This document shows, piece by piece, positions 1 to 5,982 of a stretch of DNA of 6,213 nt. The DNA comes from Chloroflexota bacterium (GTDB taxonomy: Bacteria; Chloroflexota; Limnocylindria; QHBO01). The position numbers and the translations under genes are program-made. Location of the stretch: assembly GCA_029865285.1 (NCBI GenBank), contig JAOUHE010000102.1:1-6213 (forward strand), given 5' to 3'. The notes below the pieces were generated by a model, which was not told the DNA's origin, did no database searches, and saw only the letters and a list, made by a program, of their open reading frames with translations. Numbering within the stretch: position 1 is the stretch's first letter; each line of letters starts with the position of its first letter.

Positions 1-298
1 CGGCCCATGCAGCTGGGAGAGGCGCTCAATGCCATTCAGGGGGCTGACAGCCGCCGACTGCTGCGCGAGGTCGCGGAACTATCAACCCGCAATGCCGCCC
101 TCGCGCTCGATGCCGACCTCGCCGCCTTCTACGGGAAGCAGACGGGTACCTGCCCTCGCGGGCATCGGGGCGGGTCCGAACAAAGTGATGCGCCGCGTCG
201 CCCACCGGGACCTGATCACCTGGGATGCCGATGTCCGCGGCTATCGCATGGACCCCGCCGATGCAGTGATTGTCCTCCAGCGCTGGCCAGCGCCGTAA
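1..298 (+). pseudogene. 3' part of unidentified gene, apparently frameshifted
   Basis: Two adjoining segments look coding, but in different frames. From base 1 (first in-frame ATG at 7) to about 150, frame 1 has GC-rich third positions and a plausible soluble-protein composition (LLREVAEL, DADLAAFYGKQTG). Beyond that, frame 1 degenerates into Arg/Pro/Gly-rich shadow sequence. Frame 2 becomes protein-like from about 155 (GAGPNKVMRRVAHRDLITWD, then RGYRMDPADAVIVLQRW) and ends at TAA 296-298. Removing one base in the run near 146-152 would join them into one product of about 98 residues or more. The C-terminal half vaguely resembles the recognition helix and wing of a winged-helix protein, but I do not recognise the family. 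The 5' end may lie outside the window, since frame 1 is open from base 1. It could be a true pseudogene, a sequencing or assembly indel, or less likely programmed frameshifting. Coding origin is fairly likely; identity is unknown. Confidence 0.45.
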
Positions 299-413
299 CT
301 TCGGGGCGGCGACCGCTACCGCGAATTTCGTCGTTCAACGGCGCCCCTGACCGCGCACACTGTCGGCGTCTGCCCCCGCCGCGAGGGGAGCACGGGACGG
401 GAGGAGCCGTCTG
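299..413 (+). other. Short intergenic region before the kinase gene
   Basis: These 115 bases separate the TAA of the upstream frameshifted gene from the kinase start. I see no convincing -35/-10 pair and no hairpin followed by a T-run. The only clear signal is the ribosome binding site at its 3' end. The kinase promoter, if there is one, should lie here or in the upstream gene. Confidence 0.5.
399..406 (+). promoter_or_regulatory. Strong Shine-Dalgarno site for the histidine kinase
   Basis: GGGAGGAG lies 7 bases before the ATG at 414. It is a near-perfect anti-16S match at ideal spacing, and it fixes the kinase start. It is the strongest ribosome binding site in the window. Confidence 0.75.
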
Positions 414-2225
414 ATGCGTCGTTACGGACAGTTGAGTCTCCGTACAAGGATCGCTGCCGGCGTCTTCGCCGGGCTTGCCGTGCTGGTCACCGTGTTCGGT
501 CTGCTGGCCCTCCGGGCCATCAGTCTGAGCACAACGTTCGCGCTCGAGGAGCGCCTCCACCTGGCGCAGATCAGCGCTGAGGCGGTCGACGACCTCATTG
601 ACCATACTGCGCAGCAGTTCGAGCAGACAGCTGCCTTTGCCGCAACCTGGGCGAGCGAGCAGCAGCAGGGGCAGGTCGCGCAGGTGTACGACCTGCTTGC
701 CGAATTCGAGCGGATTGCGCGCTTCGGTCCGGATGGCGCCCTCTTGTGGGAGGTCCCGCAGCCGACCGAAGATGCCAGATGGGCCTTCGGCGACGACGCC
801 ACCGTCCGCGATGCTCTCGGTCGCCTCCAGACGACCATCTTGGTCCCGGCGCGCGGACCAGCTTCAGATGACCTCATAGCCATCCTCGTCACGCCGCTCG
901 ATCGCCAGGATGCCGCGGCCGGCTTTCTTGCGGGCGAGCTGCGGGTCTCGCATGCCGATGTGAGCCTGCTGTCGCTGCCAGAGGGCGAGGCCTCACTCGG
1001 CTCCGAGATCGTCGATGCGGACGGCTACATCGTCTTCCACTCCGGAGGAGAGGAAGACTTCCACGCAGACGAGCATGTCCGGGTCCTCGCACCAATGATC
1101 GCGGAGGGGAGACCTGGGACGGCGATTCACCACGAGGCGAACGGACCGGATCATGTCGTCGCCTATTACCCGTTTCGCCTCCGTCCGGGCGGCTTCGTCG
1201 TCGAGCAGACCGAAGATGCCGCGCTCGTGCTCCCGCAGGAGATGCAGCGGATCATGCTCGTGTACGGGATCGGCGCACTGCTGGCGGCGTCCGTTGCCGC
1301 CTGGCTGCATGCCACCTCGGTGGTGCGGCCGATCCGGCGCCTCACCGGCGATGCCGCGCGCATGGCCTCCGGTGACCTCGACCATCCGATTGCGGTCTCC
1401 CGCGGCGACGAGATCGGGGAGCTCGCCAGCCGATTCGACGAGATGCGCGTCAAGCTGAGGACCTCGCTCGAGGAGAGCACCCGCTGGGCCGAGGAGCTGG
1501 AGCATCGGGTGGAGCTCCGCGCTCGTGAGGCAGATGAGCGGAACCGTGAGCTCCACGCGCTGAACCGGATTCGGCGCCAGCTCCTGGCCAAGACGATCTC
1601 CGCCCAGGAGGAAGAGCGGAAACGGCTGGCCCGTGACCTGCACGACGACTCTGCACAGACGCTGACTGCAGTGCTGATGAGCCTGAGCGCCGCCGAAGGT
1701 GCCATCGTGGCCGATCCGCAGGCGGCCCGTGCCAGCCTGGCGCGGAGTCGTTCGCAGCTTGAGATGGCGCTGACAGAGATACGAAAGGCCATCGTCGATC
1801 TCCGGCCGAGCGCGCTCGACGACCTGGGACTCGCATCGGCGATACGGTCGTACGCGGAAGAACGGCTGCGGCCCGGCGGGATCAAGCTGTCGCTGGCGAC
1901 GAGCGGCGACGAACGGCGGGCCCGCGGCCCTGCCGCAACGGCGATCTTCCGGATCATCCAGGAAGCCGTCAGCAATGCGGCGCAGCATTCTGCGGCCGCG
2001 AATGTGCGGGTGAGCCTTGACTTCGAGCGCAACCAGATACACGCCCGGGTGGAGGACGATGGCAGCGGCTTCGATCCCGCGAGCCTCCGCCAGCCGCAGG
2101 AGAGCGGCCGTGGCCTCGGCCTGCTCGGGATGCGTGAGCGCGCCGAGCTCTTTGGCGGCGACGTCGAGATCGAGTCCCGACCGGGGGCGGGGACCTCGAT
2201 CCTCGTCCGGATGCCCCTCGGGTAG
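414..2225 (+). CDS. Membrane sensor histidine kinase, Cache-like sensor, HAMP, HisKA_3 (NarL-system type)
   Basis: This 603-residue protein would autophosphorylate on a histidine in response to an extracytoplasmic or membrane signal and pass the phosphate to the regulator encoded next. Visible architecture: transmembrane helix at about 12-36; an extracytoplasmic region of about 240 residues (37-279) with a Cache-like strand motif (DADGYIVFH, 201-209) and a closing YYPF...GGFVVEQ segment; second helix at about 280-303; HAMP at about 300-352 (Pro306, GDEIGE at 331-336); charged coiled coil at about 352-400; HisKA_3 dimerisation domain with phosphoacceptor His410 in LHDDSAQTL; HATPase_c with N box Asn521/His525, DDGSG at 548-552 and a glycine-rich GRGLGLLGMRER lid at 565-576. 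All catalytic motifs are intact. The ATG at 414 is supported by a strong Shine-Dalgarno site, and TM1 begins soon after it. The response regulator follows after 11 bp, so the two are very likely cotranscribed. The signal sensed cannot be deduced. Proximity to a respiratory operon suggests a redox or electron-acceptor-related cue, by inference only. Confidence 0.95.
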   Translation: MRRYGQLSLRTRIAAGVFAGLAVLVTVFGLLALRAISLSTTFALEERLHLAQISAEAVDDLIDHTAQQFEQTAAFAATWASEQQQGQVAQVYDLLAEFERIARFGPDGALLWEVPQPTEDARWAFGDDATVRDALGRLQTTILVPARGPASDDLIAILVTPLDRQDAAAGFLAGELRVSHADVSLLSLPEGEASLGSEIVDADGYIVFHSGGEEDFHADEHVRVLAPMIAEGRPGTAIHHEANGPDHVVAYYPFRLRPGGFVVEQTEDAALVLPQEMQRIMLVYGIGALLAASVAAWLHATSVVRPIRRLTGDAARMASGDLDHPIAVSRGDEIGELASRFDEMRVKLRTSLEESTRWAEELEHRVELRAREADERNRELHALNRIRRQLLAKTISAQEEERKRLARDLHDDSAQTLTAVLMSLSAAEGAIVADPQAARASLARSRSQLEMALTEIRKAIVDLRPSALDDLGLASAIRSYAEERLRPGGIKLSLATSGDERRARGPAATAIFRIIQEAVSNAAQHSAAANVRVSLDFERNQIHARVEDDGSGFDPASLRQPQESGRGLGLLGMRERAELFGGDVEIESRPGAGTSILVRMPLG

Positions 2226-2236
2226 TCGATAGCGCC

Positions 2237-2926
2237 ATGCCGCCGATCAGGATCCTTATCGCGGAGAACCACACGCTCGTACGCGAGGGGATTCGCGCGC
2301 TCCTGCAGGGTCATGAGGACTTCACGGTCATCGGGGAGGCGTCCACCGGTCGCGAGGCGGTCGACGGCGCACTCCGCGAGCGGCCCGACGTGGTGCTGAT
2401 GGACATCGGCATGCCCGAACTGGATGGGTTGGCCGCGACGCGTCGCATCGTCGGAGCCAATCCCTCCATTCGCGTCCTGGTCCTCACCGTCCATGACTCG
2501 GTCGACTATTTCTACCGTGCCCTCGAAGCCGGCGCGCACGGCTTTCTCGTCAAGGACACCGCATCCAGCGCGCTGGTCATGGCGGTTCGGGCGGTGCACG
2601 AGGGAGGCGTCTTCCTCTATCCGCCGCTCGCGAGGCTGCTGGTCGAGGACTACCTGCACCGCGTGAGCAGCGGGGCAGAACGATCGACCTATTCGAAGCT
2701 GACCCGCCGCGAGCGCGAGATCCTGTCCATGATCGGCACCGGGCAGACCAACCAGGAGATTGCCACGCGCCTTTCTCTCAGCATCAACACCGTCCAGACC
2801 CACCGCAGCCACATCATCGACAAGCTCGACCTCCACAGCCGCGCCGAGCTGATGCGCTATGCATTGCGCATGGGCGTCCTGCAGGAGACGCCCGAGCCGG
2901 ACCCGCAAAGCTCCGGCTCCGCCTGA
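2237..2926 (+). CDS. Response regulator, receiver plus LuxR-type HTH (NarL/FixJ family)
   Basis: A 229-residue transcription factor and the cognate partner of the kinase just upstream. The receiver domain spans about 4-122, with phosphoacceptor Asp56 in VVLMDIGMP, switch Thr84 (LVLT) and conserved Lys106 (FLVKD). A linker leads to a LuxR/GerE DNA-binding domain at about 153-217 (SKLTRREREIL, then NQEIATRLSLSINTVQTH). Length is typical of NarL-type regulators (about 210-230). One oddity is that the usual acidic pair of the Mg site (DDH in NarL-type proteins) reads Glu10-Asn11-His12. The ATG at 2237 is 11 bases after the kinase stop, with no strong Shine-Dalgarno site, so translation probably depends on coupling to the kinase gene. 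The C-terminal tail (about 218-229) is Pro/Ser-rich and probably disordered. A likely target is the respiratory operon starting 112 bp downstream, by synteny only. Confidence 0.95.
   Translation: MPPIRILIAENHTLVREGIRALLQGHEDFTVIGEASTGREAVDGALRERPDVVLMDIGMPELDGLAATRRIVGANPSIRVLVLTVHDSVDYFYRALEAGAHGFLVKDTASSALVMAVRAVHEGGVFLYPPLARLLVEDYLHRVSSGAERSTYSKLTRREREILSMIGTGQTNQEIATRLSLSINTVQTHRSHIIDKLDLHSRAELMRYALRMGVLQETPEPDPQSSGSA
2894..2919 (+). repeat. Perfect 8-bp inverted repeat at the 3' end of the regulator gene
   Basis: GAGCCGGA (2894-2901) and TCCGGCTC (2912-2919) are perfect reverse complements separated by 10 bases, ending just before the TGA at 2924-2926. The RNA could form a stable GC-rich hairpin. 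No T-run follows, so it is not a canonical intrinsic terminator. It might be an mRNA-processing or stabilising hairpin, a weak attenuator, or chance in GC-rich coding sequence. Confidence 0.3.
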
Positions 2927-3038
2927 TCCGGCGCCGCTCGCGGCCGCACGATCACGAAAGACCCTAGTGTCGGGCGGGGCAGCGTCTCATCTGTTTGGCT
3001 GATGCGCTCCGGACGGCCAGGCTGAATGATGGCCAGAG
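2927..3038 (+). promoter_or_regulatory. Intergenic region, likely control region of the respiratory operon
   Basis: This is the only sizeable gap (112 bp) between supported genes downstream of the kinase, so it is the most likely site of an operon promoter and of response-regulator binding. I see no confident -35/-10 pair. Two short direct repeats are visible: GGCTGATG at 2997-3004 and GGCTGAATG at 3020-3028 (starts 23 bp apart), plus GGCCAG at 3015-3020 and 3031-3036. They may be operator half-sites or chance. Assignment as a control region rests on position, not on a recognised motif. Confidence 0.3.
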
Positions 3039-4052
3039 ATGGATCGGCCAATCGATCGACCTACCGAAGACCGCGCGGACGAAATGCCGCTAGGGCAGAT
3101 CGTGCCGCCCGAGCAGGCTGCCACGCCCGAGTCGTCGCCCAAACCGTGGGCCGCGACCATCCCCCGTCGCCGACTGCTTCGCATGCTGGGGCTCGGCGCG
3201 CTGGCGGTCGCACCGATGCCAGTACTGCCCGAGCTGCTTCGCACCGCCGGATCTGGTCGGCCACTCGAACCGGTCGGCGGGCCCCGCAAGCCGGCGACCA
3301 CGCGCGACGGGCGGATCCGCCAATGGACCATGATCATCGACCTCCGCTCGTGCGACGGGTGCCAATCGGTCGGCGGCCCCCCGCGCTGCACGGCTGCATG
3401 CATCCAGGGCCACTTGGCACCCGAGCCGATGGAGTGGATCGAGGTCTACGAGCAGGAGCTCGCCGGTGGGGGCACCCGCTTCGTTCCCACTCCCTGTCAG
3501 CAGTGCCAGAACCCGCCCTGCAACAACGTCTGTCCGGTCGGTGCCACATTCTCGACGCCGGAGGGGACGGTCCTGATCGACCAGGACCGCTGCATCGGCT
3601 GCCGGATCTGCATGGCTGCCTGCCCGTACGACCGGCGGTTCTTCAACTGGGGTGAGCCGCCGACTCCACCGGAGGCTCGACTGGCCGACTACTCGCCCGA
3701 GCACCAGGTCCCGGCGCGCAAGGGGACGGTCATGAAGTGCGACTTCTGCCCCGACATGGTACGTGCGGGGACGCTTCCCTACTGCGTCCAGGGTTGCCCG
3801 AACGATGCGATCTACTACGGCGACCTGGAGGAGGACATTGCCACGAATGGGAAGGTGGTCGTGTCGGCATCGCGGTTCCTGTCGGAGAACGATGCCTTCC
3901 GCCAGCGAGAGGAACTCGGTACCAAGCCGCGCGTCTACTACATCGCCGGCCACGGTGAGGCGGTGGGGCGAGACGCCTTCAGTCCCGGCCGTGCCGAGAC
4001 CGAGTGGCCATGGACCGAGATCGTCGACGGGGCGGTGACATGGCATCGGTGA
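3039..4052 (+). CDS. Tat-exported 4x[4Fe-4S] ferredoxin-type electron-transfer subunit (NrfC/PsrB/DmsB-like)
   Basis: A 337-residue electron-wire subunit of the kind that links an NrfD-type quinone module to a catalytic or cytochrome partner. A twin-arginine signal (RRRLLR at 43-48, followed by hydrophobic LGLGALAVAP) predicts folded export to the outer face of the membrane, as in NrfC and HybA. Sixteen cysteines form four groups: C105/108/117/121 (CX2CX8CX3C), C153/156/161/165 (CX2CX4CX3CP), C185/188/191/195 (CX2CX2CX3CPY) and C234/237/249/253 (CX2CX11CX3CP). These fit four cubane clusters in the usual DmsB/NrfC fold, though the spacing of the first group is longer than usual. A C-terminal extension of about 80 residues follows the last motif. 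ATG 3039 has a poor ribosome site and leaves 42 residues before the twin arginines. In-frame alternatives are ATG 3084 and GTG 3102 (AGGG at 3092-3095). The gene overlaps the NrfD-like gene by 13 bp, implying a complex. The family is clear; the orthologue and substrate are not. Confidence 0.93.
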   Translation: MDRPIDRPTEDRADEMPLGQIVPPEQAATPESSPKPWAATIPRRRLLRMLGLGALAVAPMPVLPELLRTAGSGRPLEPVGGPRKPATTRDGRIRQWTMIIDLRSCDGCQSVGGPPRCTAACIQGHLAPEPMEWIEVYEQELAGGGTRFVPTPCQQCQNPPCNNVCPVGATFSTPEGTVLIDQDRCIGCRICMAACPYDRRFFNWGEPPTPPEARLADYSPEHQVPARKGTVMKCDFCPDMVRAGTLPYCVQGCPNDAIYYGDLEEDIATNGKVVVSASRFLSENDAFRQREELGTKPRVYYIAGHGEAVGRDAFSPGRAETEWPWTEIVDGAVTWHR

Positions 4053-5407
4053 GCGTGTGGCAGGACCGGCTCGAGGAGACGGCACTCGCTCCTGTCAGGC
4101 GGACCACGGCGCGCTTCTGGGCGCTGGTCGCCGCCGAGGTCGCCGTCGTCGCCTGGGGCATCTACGCGTACACCGTCCAGTTGCGCGACGGCCTTGTCGT
4201 CACCGGCATGCGCGACCGGATCTCCTGGGGTCTCTACATCGCCACCTTCGTCTTCTTCATCGGCATCAGCCATGCCGGCACACTCATCTCGGCCATCCTC
4301 CGTGTCTCGCAGGCGCGCTGGCGGACGCCCGTGACGCGGATCGCCGAATTCATCACCGTCGTGGCGCTCATCTGCGGCGCCTCCTTCGTGATCATCGACC
4401 TTGGTCGCCCCGACCGGGTTCTGTTCGTGTTCATCTACGGAAGATGGCAGTCACCGATCATCTGGGACGTCCTGGCCATAACGACCTACCTGACTGGCAG
4501 CATCGTCTACCTGTTCGTCCCGATGATCCCTGACCTCGCGCTCTTCCGCGACCGGCTCGCGGGCCGGACGTCACGCTGGCGAACGTGGCTGTACCGGACT
4601 CTGGCGATCGGGTGGAACGGCAATTCCTCCCAGCGTCGCTCCCTGGCGGCCGCCATCGGAGTCCTGATGATCCTGATCATGCCGATCGCCGTATCGGTCC
4701 ACACCGTCGTCTCATGGATCTTTGCGATGACGCTGCGGGTGCCGTGGAACAGCGCGCTCTTCGGCGCCTTCTTCGTCGCGGGGGCGATCTTCTCGGGGAT
4801 CGCCATCCTGATCATCGTGATGGCGATCCTGCGGCGCACCTACAGGCTGCACGAATACGTCACCGAGAAGCAGTTCCTGTACCTGGGCTACCTGCTCGCG
4901 GCGTTTGCAGCGATCATGATCTACGCCAACATCAGCGAGCTCCTGATTCACGGCTACAAGCTGGAGGAGGGGGCCGAGTTCCACCTGCGCCAGCTCTTCC
5001 TCAACGACTTCGCACCGCTCTTCTGGTTCTACCTGATCGGTGGCCTTTTCGGTCCGATCGTGATCGCCCTTGTGCCTGCCACGCGAAATACGCTTGGCGT
5101 CGTCGTGGCAGCAGTCCTCGTGACCATCGCGATGTGGATCGAGCGGTACGTCATCGTCGTCTCTGGCCTGCGGGTTCCGCTCATGCCGTACACGCCGGCC
5201 GACTACGCCCCCACCTGGGTCGAATGGTCGATCCTGGCCGGCGGTCTCGCGCTTTTTGCGCTGTTGATCACCCTGTTCACCAAGATCTTTCCGATCATCG
5301 CGGTCTGGGAGGTTGCCGAGGACCACGAGGCGACCGTCTCAGCGATCGAGCTCACCCCTCCCGCGGTTCCGGAGATGCCAGCACCAAGTGGAGGAACGTA
5401 CTCATGA
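4040..5407 (+). CDS. NrfD/PsrC-family quinone-interacting membrane subunit, ActC-like
   Basis: A 455-residue polytopic membrane protein that should bind (mena)quinol and exchange electrons with the exported ferredoxin encoded just upstream. About ten hydrophobic helices are visible (roughly 26-45, 61-86, 100-120, 139-165, 201-228, 236-264, 277-304, 322-346, 351-374, 393-424). Its length and motifs look closer to ActC of alternative complex III, or long PsrC-type proteins, than to short NrfD. These motifs include GISHAGTLISAIL around His78, LGRPDR after Asp120, SPIIWDV around Asp143, SVHTVVSW with His221, and FVAGAIFSG at 245-253. In ActC, polar His and Asp residues near the outer face are implicated in quinol oxidation; His78 and Asp120 are candidate equivalents here by inference. 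I chose ATG 4040, which overlaps the ferredoxin gene by 13 bp. GTG 4004 would add 12 residues of implausible Arg-rich sequence. The charged C-terminal tail (425-455) is probably cytoplasmic or disordered. Confidence 0.93.
   Translation: MASVSVWQDRLEETALAPVRRTTARFWALVAAEVAVVAWGIYAYTVQLRDGLVVTGMRDRISWGLYIATFVFFIGISHAGTLISAILRVSQARWRTPVTRIAEFITVVALICGASFVIIDLGRPDRVLFVFIYGRWQSPIIWDVLAITTYLTGSIVYLFVPMIPDLALFRDRLAGRTSRWRTWLYRTLAIGWNGNSSQRRSLAAAIGVLMILIMPIAVSVHTVVSWIFAMTLRVPWNSALFGAFFVAGAIFSGIAILIIVMAILRRTYRLHEYVTEKQFLYLGYLLAAFAAIMIYANISELLIHGYKLEEGAEFHLRQLFLNDFAPLFWFYLIGGLFGPIVIALVPATRNTLGVVVAAVLVTIAMWIERYVIVVSGLRVPLMPYTPADYAPTWVEWSILAGGLALFALLITLFTKIFPIIAVWEVAEDHEATVSAIELTPPAVPEMPAPSGGTYS
5390..5394 (+). 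promoter_or_regulatory. Shine-Dalgarno site deciding the start of the Ig-like gene
   Basis: GGAGG lies 9 bases before ATG 5404. The frame is open far upstream into the NrfD-like gene, so this site, with the ATGA overlap and the signal peptide directly after the ATG, is what places the true start at 5404. Confidence 0.7.
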
Positions 5408-5982
5408 ACGCAACATTCCGGCAGGCCGCCCGAACTGCCCTGGTTCTCGTGTCGGTTGCAGCGATGACGGCTGCCCTCGCGGCCACGGCACTTGCGTCGC
5501 ACGTCGTGGTGCGCACGTCGGTTCCGAGCACTGGCGTGGTCGGCGACATCGTGCCGCTGGCTATCGACATCCACACGCCCGACGGCGCTGCGCTGTCCGG
5601 GACGACGGTGGTCTATTACCTGCACATGGCCTTCGCCGGGGTGGAGGGCGAAGCGGAGATCGGGCGGGCGGTGACCGACGATGCCGGCATTGCCACGCTC
5701 CTGTACGAGCCGCGATCTGCAGGCGTCCACGACGTGCGGATTGAGTACCTGGCACCCGGCGCGGAGAAGGCCGAGGAGGTTGTTGCCACCTTCGAGGTGG
5801 CTGGTGGTGCCCAGCTGTACCAGTCCGCCGGTGGCCCCGACATCCCCGGGATCAACCCCGGTCTTCTGATGGCGGTGCTCGGCGGCGTGTGGCTGATCCT
5901 GCTGAGCGTGTCCTTCCGTCTCGTGTCGATTGCCCGTGCGGGTGATGCAGCCCTCTTGCCCGAAGGTGATGGACCGCGGTGA
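5404..5982 (+). CDS. Secreted, C-terminally membrane-anchored Ig-like (beta-sandwich) protein of unknown function
   Basis: This 192-residue protein has a Sec-type signal peptide (about 1-32: basic FRQAAR, a hydrophobic Ala/Val-rich core, probable cleavage near ALA-S). An extracytoplasmic domain at about 33-140 follows, with alternating beta-strand patterns (GDIVPLAIDIHTPDG, GTTVVYYLHM, then TDDAGIATLLYEP, AGVHDVRIEYLAP). This repeat of strand, 'dDaGiAtl' turn and 'aGvhdVriey' resembles bacterial Ig-like or carboxypeptidase-regulatory folds, or loosely YtkA/FixH-like domains. A Gly/Pro-rich hinge (143-153) leads to one transmembrane helix (about 153-176, GLLMAVLGGVWLILL) and a short cytoplasmic tail. 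There are no cysteines and no obvious metal-site cluster, so a cupredoxin or heme role is unlikely. The ATG overlaps the TGA of the NrfD-like gene (ATGA) and its own TGA overlaps the next start (GTGA), so it is embedded in the operon. It probably docks on the outer face of the complex as a structural or accessory subunit. Function unknown. Confidence 0.85.
   Translation: MNATFRQAARTALVLVSVAAMTAALAATALASHVVVRTSVPSTGVVGDIVPLAIDIHTPDGAALSGTTVVYYLHMAFAGVEGEAEIGRAVTDDAGIATLLYEPRSAGVHDVRIEYLAPGAEKAEEVVATFEVAGGAQLYQSAGGPDIPGINPGLLMAVLGGVWLILLSVSFRLVSIARAGDAALLPEGDGPR
5963..5968 (+). promoter_or_regulatory. Shine-Dalgarno-like site for the GTG-started last gene
   Basis: AAGGTG lies 10 bases before GTG 5979. 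It supports GTG as the start codon of the last gene, in preference to ATG 5969, which is in a different frame and gives an Arg/Gly-rich shadow. Confidence 0.5.

Noticed and set aside
303..347. GGGGCG ... CGCCCC inverted repeat before the kinase gene as a possible terminator
   Set aside because: Only 6 bp of stem with a 33-base loop and no T-run; expected by chance at this GC content.
216..605. - strand frame of 129 codons covering the gap before the kinase
   Set aside because: No domain or ribosome site that I can see, and composition is typical of antisense shadow. It overlaps the kinase N-terminus, which has a strong Shine-Dalgarno site.
655..677. CAG-rich run in the kinase gene as a possible repeat tract
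   Set aside because: It is just a few Gln codons (SEQQQGQ) in a helical sensor region, too short and imperfect to count as a repeat.
993..2042. Second long - strand frame (349 codons) opposite the kinase
   Set aside because: Low-complexity Arg/Gly/Pro-rich shadow with no motif, fully opposite a well-supported gene.
1166..2908. Long open frame on the - strand (580 codons) antisense to the kinase and regulator
   Set aside because: It is an antisense shadow typical of high-GC genes. Its translation is Arg/Ser/Ala-rich without domains, while the + strand shows complete kinase and regulator motifs.
3090..4085. - strand frame of 331 codons opposite the ferredoxin gene
   Set aside because: The + strand has 16 correctly spaced cluster cysteines. 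The antisense product has no recognisable feature.
4585..5403. In-frame upstream extension of the Ig-like gene into the NrfD-like gene
   Set aside because: The extension is Arg/His/Pro-rich out-of-frame sequence of the membrane protein gene. The signal peptide, the GGAGG site and the ATGA overlap all place the start at 5404.
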